64,000 nucleotides of DNA from Deefgea piscis (GTDB taxonomy: Bacteria > Pseudomonadota > Gammaproteobacteria > Burkholderiales > Chitinibacteraceae). The stretch is from contig NZ_CP081149.1 in assembly GCF_019665785.1 (NCBI RefSeq), positions 496,001 through 560,000 of the forward strand. The letters are read 5' to 3'. The notes beneath the pieces are model-generated. The model had not been told where the DNA came from. It worked only from the letters and a program-made list of their open reading frames with translations, and ran no database searches. Both the position numbers and the translations under genes were made by a program. How positions within the stretch are numbered: the first letter of the stretch is position 1; every line of letters starts with the position of its first letter. Below, in pieces: positions 52,132 to 62,053 of this stretch.

Positions 52132-53414
52132 TCGTGCGCTGGGCTTATCGCCTCTTGTTGTGGCTGGGTTTTCCGTTGATTTGGCTTTATCTGCTTAAAC
52201 GCAGCAAAAAGCAGCCTGCTTACCGGCAGTTTTGGGCGCAGCGCTTAGGGTATTACTCTGTAGATAATGTTAAACATGATCTACAAGACAATACCCTTAG
52301 GCCTATTTGGTTGCACGCGGTGTCGGTGGGTGAAATGCGCGCTTGTGCGCCGATTATTCAGGCGATTCGGATTGCCGCACCGCATCGTCCCTTATTGTTG
52401 ACGTGTATGACGCCAACCGGACGAGAAACCGCGCAGGCTTTATTTGGCGATTTTGCCACCATCGTGTATCTACCTTACGATTATCCAGCAGCGATTCGGC
52501 GGTTTTTACAGCACTTTCGGCCACAATGTGGCGTGGTGATGGAAACTGAAATCTGGCCCAATTTACTGCATGAATCGGCCGCAGCCCAAGTACCGTTGGT
52601 GCTGGCCAATGCGCGGCTTTCTGAGTCCTCTTTTCGGGCGTATCAGCGGATTTTGGCATTGATTGCGCCAGCCATGGCCAAATGGTCGCTGGTATTGGCG
52701 CAAGCGCCAGCGGATGCCGAACGACTTGCCGCGTTGGGGGCGCGCGCGCCCAAGGTGATGGGCTCAGTTAAATTTGATCATAGTAACGACGCCGCCATTG
52801 TCGCGCGTGGCCAAGCTTGGCGCGCGGCCTTACTTCAGCAAACAAGCCGTCCACTGGTGCTATTGGCATCGAGTCGTGAGGGAGAAGAAGCGGCGTTTTT
52901 AGCGCAATGGCAGGCGGTATATGCTCAAACGGTGGCGCCGTTGCTGATCATTGTGCCGCGTCATCCACAGCGCTTTGATGCTGTGGCCGATTTAATTCGC
53001 AGTCAGGGCTTGGCGCTACAACGGCGCAGTCAATGGCAAGACGCTGTTGCCGCCGACGTCATCTTGGGCGACAGCATGGGTGAAATGGCGGCATGGTTTG
53101 CTGCGAGTGATGTTTGTATTATGGGCGGCTCGCTACTGCCTTTTGGCAGCCAGAATTTTATCGAAGCGTGTGCACTGGGCTGTCCGGTACTGCTTGGGCC
53201 GCACACTTTTAATTTTGCTGCGGCAACGACAGCGGCTTTAGCTGAAGGCGCGGCTTGGCAAGGACAAACGCTGGTCGAGATTATGGATAAAATGCAGCAA
53301 TTGCTGCTGGATGATGCCACGCGACAGACCATGAGTACTGCAGGTGTGCAATTTGCTAACGCGCATCGCGGCGCAACGGCGCGCTTGGTGCGTGAGCTGG
53401 CGATTTATCTTTAG
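52128..53414 (+). CDS. waaA: 3-deoxy-D-manno-octulosonic acid transferase
   Basis: WaaA attaches Kdo to lipid A on the inner membrane face. The 428-residue protein has an N-terminal membrane anchor, then PIWLHAVSVGEMRA (the acceptor-site G-E motif), CMTPTGRE and ETEIWPNLLHE. It ends with GSLLPFGSQNFIEACALGCPVL, the donor site. GTG at 52128 overlaps waaC's stop and gives the usual length. Before the HAVSVGE motif, residues about 42-57 are encoded by a palindrome related to the intergenic GGGTAT repeats of this window. Confidence 0.94.
   Translation: MIVRWAYRLLLWLGFPLIWLYLLKRSKKQPAYRQFWAQRLGYYSVDNVKHDLQDNTLRPIWLHAVSVGEMRACAPIIQAIRIAAPHRPLLLTCMTPTGRETAQALFGDFATIVYLPYDYPAAIRRFLQHFRPQCGVVMETEIWPNLLHESAAAQVPLVLANARLSESSFRAYQRILALIAPAMAKWSLVLAQAPADAERLAALGARAPKVMGSVKFDHSNDAAIVARGQAWRAALLQQTSRPLVLLASSREGEEAAFLAQWQAVYAQTVAPLLIIVPRHPQRFDAVADLIRSQGLALQRRSQWQDAVAADVILGDSMGEMAAWFAASDVCIMGGSLLPFGSQNFIEACALGCPVLLGPHTFNFAAATTAALAEGAAWQGQTLVEIMDKMQQLLLDDATRQTMSTAGVQFANAHRGATARLVRELAIYL
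52246..52302. repeat. GGGTAT/ATACCC palindrome inside waaA
   Basis: CTTAGGGTATT and AATACCCTTAG pair with one mismatch. Inside them TGTAGAT and ATCTACA form a second perfect stem around an AATGTTAAAC-type loop. The reading frame continues through it. It resembles the intergenic copies at 19.1, 47.5 and 60.2 kb in arm sequence and length. Confidence 0.65.
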
Positions 53415-53533
53415 GTTTTGGTGAATAAATCAGGATTGGTAAATAAATCATAGATTTATCCAGCGTGGTTTTTGTATCATGCCATCCGATTACTTACTTT
53501 TACTGAGTCACGCCAATCGGCGAAGGGATTATT

Positions 53534-53986
53534 TTGTCGCAAAGCATCGATGTATCGTCAGATTCGGCCAATAACGGCGCGTGGTATTGTTTATTTATTT
53601 GTTGGTTAATTGCCGCGACCTCAACGTTTGGTAGTTTGTTTTTTAGTGAAGTGATGCATATTCCGCCGTGTGTTCTGTGCTGGTATCAGCGGATTCCGAT
53701 GTACGCGATGTTGGTGATTTTTAGCGTGGCGCTGTTTCCCTTAGACCGGAAGGTGACGCGTTATGCTTTGCCGCTGGCGGTGATCGGGTGGTTATTCGCT
53801 TTTTATCATTTATTGATTTACAGCGGCGTGATTCCAGAAGGGATGCAGCCGTGTTCGGCTGAAGTGTCATGCGCCAAGATCGATTTGGAACTGATTGGCT
53901 TTATCACGATCCCACTGATGTCGGTGGTGGCGTTTTCGTTGATGATCGGCTTGCTATTAATGATTTCTAAAGGGTTTAAAAAATGA
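53534..53986 (+). CDS. Disulfide bond formation protein, BdbC/DsbB-like
   Basis: The 150-residue membrane protein has four helices. The first Cys pair is PPCVLCW (Cys46, Cys49) and the second is at Cys107 and Cys113 in the next periplasmic loop. This short form resembles BdbC/DsbI more than E. coli DsbB. It reoxidises a DsbA-type partner using quinone. The start is TTG at 53534 with AAGGGA upstream. It overlaps the next gene by four bases, so the two work as a pair. Confidence 0.87.
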   Translation: MSQSIDVSSDSANNGAWYCLFICWLIAATSTFGSLFFSEVMHIPPCVLCWYQRIPMYAMLVIFSVALFPLDRKVTRYALPLAVIGWLFAFYHLLIYSGVIPEGMQPCSAEVSCAKIDLELIGFITIPLMSVVAFSLMIGLLLMISKGFKK

Positions 53987-54642
53987 AACGTTCACTGATT
54001 GTGATCACCAGCGTGGTCGCGATGGCGGCTTTGTTTATTATTGGTGCCGTGGTGTATTCCAATAAAAGCGCCGATCAATCGCAAAATTTAGCGGTTGAAA
54101 ACAGCGCGGCGTTAAATCGCTTTTCATCAATTACCTATGGCCCTGCGGACGCCAAAGTACATATTGTTGAATTTATGGACCCAGCTTGCGAAGCGTGCAG
54201 CCAGTTTTACCCTTTTGTAAAAAACATCATCAATAGCCATCCGGGCAAAATTAAGCTTACCGTTCGCTACGCTAATTTTCATCAAGGTTCGGATTATGTC
54301 GCGCAAGTATTGGAAGCCGCGCGAGCACAAGGCAAGTTTTGGCCAGCGTTAGAAGCTTTGTTCGCCACGCAAGATCAGTGGGCTAGCCATCATGCACCAG
54401 CGCCAGAAACGGTTTGGCAGTATTTGGGTCATTTAGGCCTCGATTTTGATCAAATGCGTAAAGACATGAATGAGCCGAAAGTGATGGCGGTGATCGAGCA
54501 AGATCGGGCTGACGCGAAAGCTTTGCAAATTACGAAGACGCCAAGTTTTTATGTCAACAATAAACCGTTGATGAAATTTGGTCATGAGCAATTAAACCAA
54601 TTAATCAATAGTGAGCTCGCTATTGCCTACCCGGGGCAATAA
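53983..54642 (+). CDS. DsbA/BdbD-like thioredoxin-fold protein, CEAC active site
   Basis: The 219-residue protein has an N-terminal signal anchor (about residues 5-24). A DsbA-like domain follows with active site CEAC (Cys69-Cys72, in FMDPACEACSQFYP) and a cis-Pro in KTPSFYVNNK. It overlaps the BdbC-like gene, which suggests a dedicated oxidase pair separate from the canonical CPHC DsbA at 4.2 kb. The dipeptide between the cysteines sets redox potential, so substrate range probably differs. Related proteins are called DsbG or thioredoxin-domain proteins. Confidence 0.88.
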   Translation: MKRSLIVITSVVAMAALFIIGAVVYSNKSADQSQNLAVENSAALNRFSSITYGPADAKVHIVEFMDPACEACSQFYPFVKNIINSHPGKIKLTVRYANFHQGSDYVAQVLEAARAQGKFWPALEALFATQDQWASHHAPAPETVWQYLGHLGLDFDQMRKDMNEPKVMAVIEQDRADAKALQITKTPSFYVNNKPLMKFGHEQLNQLINSELAIAYPGQ

Positions 54643-54676
54643 ATAGCGAACGAAAAAAACGGCTTCGGCCGTAATG

Positions 54677-54710
54677 CCGTTCACTTAAGCCAAGTGAGCG
54701 GCATTTTTTT
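54677..54710 (+). terminator. Terminator after the BdbCD-like pair
   Basis: ATGCCGTTCACTT and AAGTGAGCGGCAT form a 13-bp stem with one mismatch and a 5-nt loop, followed by seven T residues. Confidence 0.85.
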
Positions 54711-54734
54711 CCTCGATTTCATTGCTGGTGTCGC

Positions 54735-54835
54735 TTTTGACGCAAAGGCGCAGAGAAAATCAATTGAAAACCCCTAAATTTCCTCCGCGCCTCTGTGTCT
54801 CTGCGTCTCTGCGTCAGATTTTCAGGGTTTTTCGT
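54735..54835. repeat. Degenerate CGCAGAG/CTCTGCG intergenic repeat
   Basis: GACGCAAAGGCGCAGAGAAAATC on the left is roughly inverted against CTGCGTCTCTGCGTCAGATTTTC on the right. This class of CTCTGCG repeats is common between genes in many proteobacteria. It has no coding role here. Confidence 0.55.
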
Positions 54836-54882
54836 TAAGTGAACTGTATTTCGGCTTCGGCCGTTTTTTTTGACTGTAAATA

Positions 54883-55332
54883 CTATTTGTTTTTAATTTT
54901 GAATTGAGCAAAAGCTTGAATCAGCTCGGTATTGGGCGCTAAGTCTTTAACTGCAGCCAGCAATTGAAGTTGATTATTTTGCCAGCTAAAGGCATCGGCA
55001 CTTAAATAGCCACCACTGCCGGCTGAGCGCAACACAATAATCACTTCATCAATGCCATCGCCATTGATGTCCGCGTTGATGACGCGTTCAAGGCTGCCAT
55101 CGCGCGGCTGAATTTGTCCACTGAGAAACACATCAAATGGAAACTCGCTACTGCCGCCAGCATAAAGTCGAATGGCGTAGCTGCCGATGCTGCGCGGCTC
55201 AAGCTCACCTTCGCTGACTAAAATATGCTGTTGATTGGGTAACTGTAACTGGATTGATCTAGAAGGTATCTCAGCATGGGCCATAGACATCAAAGCATAG
55301 GTAAGCATACCTATTAGTTTATTTAGTTTCAT
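54883..55332 (-). CDS. PliI-like periplasmic lysozyme inhibitor
   Basis: The 149-residue product from the ATG at 55332 has a signal peptide of about 20 residues. The mature domain has SEGELEPRSIGSYAIRLY, FPFDVFLSGQI, DINGDGIDEVIIVLRSAGSG and GYLSADAFSW. The E-P-R-S-I-G-S-Y and S-A-G-S-G-x-Y-L-S stretches fit the inhibitor family of I-type (invertebrate) lysozymes. Such inhibitors protect bacteria against host lysozyme. Identification is by motif memory. It lies 37 bp downstream of the TauE/SafE gene. Confidence 0.6.
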   Translation of the reverse strand: MKLNKLIGMLTYALMSMAHAEIPSRSIQLQLPNQQHILVSEGELEPRSIGSYAIRLYAGGSSEFPFDVFLSGQIQPRDGSLERVINADINGDGIDEVIIVLRSAGSGGYLSADAFSWQNNQLQLLAAVKDLAPNTELIQAFAQFKIKNK

Positions 55333-55369
55333 GGCGTCCTTTGATTTGATCAATACGGCAATTTGGCAC

Positions 55370-56167
55370 TTAAAGCAGACTGATCAGCATTTTGCTCGCC
55401 AAGACGATTAAAAGGGCAGCAAAGCATTTTTTGAGTACAGGCACCGGTAAGCGATGCGCCGCTGCTGCGCCGAATTTGGCCATTGGAAAGCTGGCTAACA
55501 CAATCCCCAATAGCGCCGGTAAATACACAAAGCCCAAGCTGCCTGTTGGCAGTTGCTGCGCTGACCAACCGCTAACAATAAAACCCAACGCGCCAGCTAT
55601 CGCAATCGGGATCCCAATCGCTGATGAAGTGCCAATCGCGGTTTTAACCGGCACATTGCATGCCGTCATAAAGGGGACTGATAAAGAGCCTCCGCCAATC
55701 CCCACCCAGCTCGACAACACGCCAATGCCGCTACCAACCAGATTCATGCCCAGCACATTGGGCAATTGCCGACTTGGTTTCGGTTTAAGGTCGAGCAGCA
55801 TTTGCGCGGCAACCACATAGGCAAAAATAATAAACAGCCACTTTAAATGCGCGGCAGAAATCCAACCGGCAATTTGCGCGCCAATAAAAGTGCCAAGCAC
55901 AATGCCCAGACTAATCTGTCGCACAATATCCCAACGCACCGCGCCTTTTTGCGCATGCGCGCGCACGCTGGCGGCACCAGTAAAAATGATCGTCGCCAAT
56001 GAAGTGCCAATGGCTAAATGCTGCTGATGCTCGGGAGCGACACCAATCCAGTGAAAGACCCACAATAAAGCCGGAACAATCACCAAACCGCCGCCTACGC
56101 CTAATAAACCGGCTAAAAATCCAGCAACAAGTCCAACAGCAAGGCAGGCAAGAATGGCTTCAATCAT
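55370..56167 (-). CDS. TauE/SafE family permease
   Basis: The 265-residue protein has about eight helices and the two family repeats: GFLAGLLGVGGGLVIVPAL near the N-terminus and SGIGVLSSWVGIGGGSLSVPF in the middle. Members export sulfite or sulfonates or act as anion permeases; the substrate here cannot be read. It is followed on the same strand by the PliI-like gene. Confidence 0.9.
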   Translation of the reverse strand: MIEAILACLAVGLVAGFLAGLLGVGGGLVIVPALLWVFHWIGVAPEHQQHLAIGTSLATIIFTGAASVRAHAQKGAVRWDIVRQISLGIVLGTFIGAQIAGWISAAHLKWLFIIFAYVVAAQMLLDLKPKPSRQLPNVLGMNLVGSGIGVLSSWVGIGGGSLSVPFMTACNVPVKTAIGTSSAIGIPIAIAGALGFIVSGWSAQQLPTGSLGFVYLPALLGIVLASFPMAKFGAAAAHRLPVPVLKKCFAALLIVLASKMLISLL

Positions 56168-56242
56168 GGATAGAGAATCTCATTGGGCAGAGTCAGTTAG
56201 GGGTAATCTTTTCATATTTTCACTGATTATGCCGCTTTTGGT

Positions 56243-57187
56243 TTAACCCAGCTGCCATTCAGGTTGAATATTTTGCCGATCCGCGTATTCATTTAACAAA
56301 TCATACAGGCGTAATTGATTCAGTTTGAGTGCCAAAGCGCAGGCTGAATCGCCGTGTTGATTGCGTAGATGGGGATTGGCGCCATGCTGCACCAGCCATA
56401 AAGCGGCATTAAATTTTTGATTGGCCGTCGCTTTATGCAGCGCAGTCCAGCCTTCCTGACTTTGACGATTGATGCTCAGCGTACCGCTGTGATGAATGAT
56501 CAGCTGCATAACGGCAAGATGGCCACCAGCGGCGGCCTGCATTAATGGCGTAATGCCTTTGTCGCTGGCTTGTTGCACATTGAGCTGATGCCCCATTAAT
56601 AGTGTTACCAGCTCGGCGTTGCCATTCAGAGCGGCCCAATGTAGAAGCGTATAGCCATGGCGATCTTTGACGTGCAGATTGGCTTTGAGCTCAATGAGTT
56701 GCAGCACAATGTCGAGTTTTCCAGCAAAGCAGGCGTGCATGACGGGGGTCCAGCCGGCTTCATCGGCTTGCTCGATTGGCATTCCTGCGCGGATAAACAC
56801 CGGTAATAAATGATAGTGCCGCTGCTCTATGGCTTGATGTAGGCCTTTTTGACTCACACTATGGCCGTGTTGCGTCAAGATGGCTTTAGCATCGGGGTCC
56901 ATTTTGCTGGGAGGGATATGTCCCCATAGATCGGCGGTTTGTGCTGGCAAGGCGTCGAGCGCAACTTGCAGGCGAAAGATCTCAGTGGCAATCGCTTTGG
57001 GAAACCCGTTTTGTGTTTGCTGACCTTGGATTAGTAAATCATTAAAGCAAGCATCGAGCTGGTTTTGTTCCCAGCTCTGCATAATGCGTGCTAAGACCTT
57101 GGGGTAGCTTGCCTCGAGTTGGCTGGGAAATTGATTCGGCCCGAGATGTTGCCGCAGGTGATCGATAAGAATTTGGACGTGAAGCAT
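56243..57187 (-). CDS. Ankyrin repeat protein
   Basis: The 314-residue product has an N-terminal helical domain of about 140 residues without a known match. About five ankyrin repeats follow at residues 155-300, with clear consensus stretches such as GYTLLHWAALNGNAELVTLL and GITPLMQAAAGGHLAVMQLI. No signal peptide is seen, so it acts in the cytoplasm as a binding scaffold. ATG at 57187 is preferred; an ATG at 57199 is also possible. Confidence 0.82.
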   Translation of the reverse strand: MLHVQILIDHLRQHLGPNQFPSQLEASYPKVLARIMQSWEQNQLDACFNDLLIQGQQTQNGFPKAIATEIFRLQVALDALPAQTADLWGHIPPSKMDPDAKAILTQHGHSVSQKGLHQAIEQRHYHLLPVFIRAGMPIEQADEAGWTPVMHACFAGKLDIVLQLIELKANLHVKDRHGYTLLHWAALNGNAELVTLLMGHQLNVQQASDKGITPLMQAAAGGHLAVMQLIIHHSGTLSINRQSQEGWTALHKATANQKFNAALWLVQHGANPHLRNQHGDSACALALKLNQLRLYDLLNEYADRQNIQPEWQLG

Positions 57188-57290
57188 AACGCTGCCCATT
57201 TATAGAATCAGGACAGCGTCATTAAATCATTGGGTACGGCAATGCCGCGCCGAAACAATACCTCAAATTGTGGCTAAAAATACCTTGACC

Positions 57291-58325
<1,035 letters not shown>

Positions 58326-58549
58326 TTATCTGAGTCGGTAACAAAATACTGTTGTGATTATTGCTAGTGGTTTTATTTTGCCGAGCTACGGTAGCCATTT
58401 CTGTAGATTAAATGCGCCGACAATAAGATAATTGTAAGACTAGTGCAGGCAGGTAAATGCAAACGGCGTATTTTTAGCCTGCAAGTCGGCGATATACCGA
58501 TACAATCGGTGAAGGCTTTTGTCGTGGTGTGATCAATCAATAGGTGGAT

Positions 58550-60181
58550 ATGATGAGAAAAATAGTTGGCTTAATCTGCATCTTGCTGATGGCGTGGACG
58601 AGTTTGGCTTACGCTGCTGAGGCCAACTCTATACTTGCCAACACCGAGGTCAGCCAAAATGAAGATAATGAGGCTTTGCCTTTAACAGTGGATAACCGCA
58701 CTTTGGCGGTGTTTCGAGTTGGCATTTCGTCATACACGCAAAGAGATCGCGTTGAGGCAGCTAAATTACGCCTAGCTCGCATTATCAAAACCAAAGGTTT
58801 AGGCAAAGTCAGCTCAATGCCGGTGATTCCACCCGGGGTTGGAATGGCGATTTTGCTCGATGGACAAATGGTGTTCACGATTCAGCCGGGTGATATCAAT
58901 GAGCTGGCTGGCGAAACGATGCCCTCGGCGGTTGAGCGGGCGACTGAACAGCTTAGCTTGCTGATTAATGATCGTCGTGAATTGAATAACCCGAAGCAAC
59001 TGTTATTTGCCGGCTTACATACCCTAGTGGCCTCGGTGGTGCTGTTTTTGGGCTTGTGGATTTTAAGCCGTGCTCGACCGCGAATGCTCAAGTTGGGGCA
59101 TAGCTATTTGGCACTGCCGATTGCCAGAATCGCGAAAAACACCGTCGGGGTGACAATCGCGTCTTTAAATCAGTCGCTGCAGTGGGTGGTGCGGATTTTC
59201 TTAGGGCTGCTGATTTTATCCTTGCTGTATAGCTGGGCAAGTTATGTCTTTTTACAGTTTCCGCTCACCCGTGCGTGGAGTGAGAATCTGAACGTCACGA
59301 TTTTTGGCTTTTTAAGCAAAGCCGGTTTAGCCGTGCTCGATGCAGTACCCGGTTTGTTGGTGGTGGCGTTTATTGTGGTGTGTACCCGTTACTTATCGAT
59401 GTTGATGGCGTTCTTTTTTAATCGCATTGAGCGTGGCGAGCTGAGTTTTGCTTGGTTTGACCGCGATACTGCCGGTACAACGCGGCGCATTTTATCGGTA
59501 CTGATTTGGCTATTGGCCTTGGCGATGATTTATCCCTACTTACCGGGCGCAAACACCGAAGCATTTAAAGGCTTGTCGGTGATTGTTGGTTTGATGGTGT
59601 CGCTCGGGGCTTCTAGCGTGGTGGGGCAATTTGCCAGCGGATTTATTTTGGTTTACTCCAAATCGCTAAAGCAAGGTGAGTTCGTACAAATTGGCAATAC
59701 CGAAGGCACCGTGGCGCATATTGGTTTGTTTGCCACCAAAATTCATACCAATTTACGTGAAGAAATTAGCATTCCTAATTCGGTGCTATTTGGGCAAAAC
59801 GTCGTTAATTATTCGCGCTTGGCCACCAACGGTGGGGTGATTTCACAGATTGTCGTCACCATTGGTTATGACGTGGCTTGGCGGCAGGTTGAAGCGATGT
59901 TATTGATGGCCGCGCAGCAAACTGCTGGCGTTCGCGCTGACCCGCCACCTAGGGTATTTCAAACCGGCTTGCTAGATTTTTATGTGGAATATCATTTACG
60001 CGTAGCGCTTGATGAACCGCAGCGGCGAATGGAAATCTTGCATGATTTAAATGGCAAGGTGCAAGACGTGTTTAATACCTATGGCATTCAAATTATGTCG
60101 CCAAACTATCGCTCAGATCCCGAACATGAAAAACTGGTCCCTGTTGAGCAATGGTACCGGGAACCGGCGAAGAAAGAATAA
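58550..60181 (+). CDS. MscS family mechanosensitive channel
   Basis: The 543-residue protein has a signal peptide (cleavage near AYA), a periplasmic domain of about 140 residues and five transmembrane helices. The pore-lining helix is rich in Gly and Ala (GLMVSLGASSVVGQFASG). The beta domain (QGEFVQIGNTEGTVAHIGLF) and C-terminal alpha/beta domain follow. It releases solutes at hypo-osmotic shock. Two ATGs (58550, 58553) lie after AGGTGG; either is plausible. It has more helices than E. coli MscS. Confidence 0.88.
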   Translation: MMRKIVGLICILLMAWTSLAYAAEANSILANTEVSQNEDNEALPLTVDNRTLAVFRVGISSYTQRDRVEAAKLRLARIIKTKGLGKVSSMPVIPPGVGMAILLDGQMVFTIQPGDINELAGETMPSAVERATEQLSLLINDRRELNNPKQLLFAGLHTLVASVVLFLGLWILSRARPRMLKLGHSYLALPIARIAKNTVGVTIASLNQSLQWVVRIFLGLLILSLLYSWASYVFLQFPLTRAWSENLNVTIFGFLSKAGLAVLDAVPGLLVVAFIVVCTRYLSMLMAFFFNRIERGELSFAWFDRDTAGTTRRILSVLIWLLALAMIYPYLPGANTEAFKGLSVIVGLMVSLGASSVVGQFASGFILVYSKSLKQGEFVQIGNTEGTVAHIGLFATKIHTNLREEISIPNSVLFGQNVVNYSRLATNGGVISQIVVTIGYDVAWRQVEAMLLMAAQQTAGVRADPPPRVFQTGLLDFYVEYHLRVALDEPQRRMEILHDLNGKVQDVFNTYGIQIMSPNYRSDPEHEKLVPVEQWYREPAKKE

Positions 60182-60187
60182 TTTACT

Positions 60188-60241
60188 TATGGGTATATCT
60201 TTAGAGTTTATTTGTTATATAGGCTTTGCCGATATACCCTT
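60188..60241. repeat. GGGTATATC/GATATACCC palindrome, copy near 60.2 kb
   Basis: Perfect 9-bp inverted arms surround about 36 nt of AT-rich sequence with its own TAGAG/TATAG core. It sits between the convergent stops of the channel gene and the histidine kinase gene. It lacks the T tract of a terminator. Confidence 0.65.
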
Positions 60242-60255
60242 TGAAAATATATGGG

Positions 60256-62049
60256 TCAGCTGTGACGGTTTTTGTTAATAGTTTGTTCCAGCGTCTTGAG
60301 TAAAACAGGCTTGGCCAAAAAGTCATTCATTCCAGCGGCAATAAATTCAGTGCGAGATTCCGCCAGTGCATCAGCCGAGAGGGCGATAATCGGAATCTTG
60401 GCATAATCGCCACCTAAGGCACGAATTTGTCGAGTGGCTTCAAGGCCATCCATAATCGGCATATGCCCATCCATGAGTAGCATGTCATAGTTTTTTTGCT
60501 GAACCATGGCCAGGGCTTCAGCGCCATCGCTGGCATAGTCGACTTGATGCCCTAAATTAGCTAGCATCGCGCCAACAACTTTTAAATTGATCGGGTTGTC
60601 ATCGGCAGCAAGGATGGACAGACTGGCGCCGGTTTTTTCGGTCTTCATGGTTGGCGTGCTCATTTCAGGTGCTGCGCAATCTTGGCGGGGCAATAACACC
60701 GTAAATTGACTACCTACGTCTAATTTGCTTTGTACATCAATATGCCCTTGCATTAATTCAGTCAACGTCAGCGATATTTCTAGCCCTAGACCGGTGCCGC
60801 CATAGCGGCGGGCGGTGCTTTTTTCGGCTTGTTGAAAGCGCTTAAATAATCGAGACAATCCTTCAGGGGTCATGCCGATCCCTGTGTCAATGATGATAAA
60901 TATAATGTCTTTTGGAGTGGCGGAAACGCAGAGCGCAACTTCGCCTTCTTCAGTGAATTTAATGGCGTTACCGAGCAAATTGAGCAAAATTTGTCGTACC
61001 CGAACAATATCGCCAAGCTGCCATTCTGGCGTATTGTCGGCTAATGCTAGTGTGAGATTGATTTTCTTTTCATTGGCGCGCACTCGCATTAAGCGCATGC
61101 ATTCGCGAACTAATTGATTGATTGAGTAGGGATTTGTTTCAAGTTCGATTTTTCCTGATTCAAGGCGCGATAAATCTAAAATATCATTCAGTAACGCTAA
61201 TAAATGCTGTGCTGAACTGCGTGCAGTGACGACATAGTCTTTTTGTTGCTCACTGAGCGCCATGGTCGATAAAACATCCAGCATCCCTAAAATACCATTC
61301 ATGGGCGTACGAATTTCATGGCTCATATTGGCCAAAAATACACTTTTACTTTGGCTGGCTTGTTCTGCACGAGATGTAGCGCTGGCAAGGGCAATATTGA
61401 GATCCTCTAAATCTTTACTGCGTTTGTGCTCTAAACCATATTGGCGATAAAGCAATAATGTGAATGCAATGGTTAGCCCAAGTTGCAATAAAATCATTCC
61501 AGAAATAACGGCTGATTGTTCTCTCAATGTGTTGGAGTAATTTTCTGCATTATGCAGAGTGTTGTCTTTTGCAATTTGAATCATCTCTAAAATGATGTCT
61601 TGCAATTGATTCAGGTCGTTTCTAAGTTCAATTATTTTTTCACGGTTATATTTAAGTGGAACATTGGGTCCGAGATATTGATCGGTTTTTTTAATAAATG
61701 CGTGTAGTGTTTTTAAATTATTTCGAATCATCGCGCTGTCGTCATTTCCGACGTACGACGCATTGGCAATGACATCGACGCGACTGACAAAAATATCGTA
61801 GCGCATTTGCAGGGCGCTGATTTGCTCTGCATCATGCTCGCCCAATTGGTGCTCGACTTGGTCGGTGAGGCGAAAATATTCATAGCCTAATTGGGCATAA
61901 GCCCACACATCATTATCCGCCCCGAGACGGGATGATTTTTGCAGTACTTCATATTGTCGATTCAGCATCAGCATTGTGCTGACAATAATGAGTAGCACCA
62001 CAATTGCAATGAATGAAAGTGGGCCTTTACTCAGAGGCTTGAGCCGCAT
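60256..62049 (-). CDS. Hybrid sensor histidine kinase/response regulator
   Basis: The 597-residue protein has transmembrane helices at about residues 11-29 and 183-205 with a helical periplasmic sensor between them. A HisKA domain follows (FLANMSHEIRTPMNGIL, His about 247). The ATPase domain has LLNLLGNAIKFTEEGEV, IDTGIGM and GTGLGLEI. The receiver at the C-terminus has ILAADDNPINLKVV and LLMDGHMPIMDG. It lies four bases downstream of a small periplasmic protein gene, which may supply its input. No output regulator is adjacent. Confidence 0.92.
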   Translation of the reverse strand: MRLKPLSKGPLSFIAIVVLLIIVSTMLMLNRQYEVLQKSSRLGADNDVWAYAQLGYEYFRLTDQVEHQLGEHDAEQISALQMRYDIFVSRVDVIANASYVGNDDSAMIRNNLKTLHAFIKKTDQYLGPNVPLKYNREKIIELRNDLNQLQDIILEMIQIAKDNTLHNAENYSNTLREQSAVISGMILLQLGLTIAFTLLLYRQYGLEHKRSKDLEDLNIALASATSRAEQASQSKSVFLANMSHEIRTPMNGILGMLDVLSTMALSEQQKDYVVTARSSAQHLLALLNDILDLSRLESGKIELETNPYSINQLVRECMRLMRVRANEKKINLTLALADNTPEWQLGDIVRVRQILLNLLGNAIKFTEEGEVALCVSATPKDIIFIIIDTGIGMTPEGLSRLFKRFQQAEKSTARRYGGTGLGLEISLTLTELMQGHIDVQSKLDVGSQFTVLLPRQDCAAPEMSTPTMKTEKTGASLSILAADDNPINLKVVGAMLANLGHQVDYASDGAEALAMVQQKNYDMLLMDGHMPIMDGLEATRQIRALGGDYAKIPIIALSADALAESRTEFIAAGMNDFLAKPVLLKTLEQTINKNRHS

Positions 62050-62053
62050 GGTT

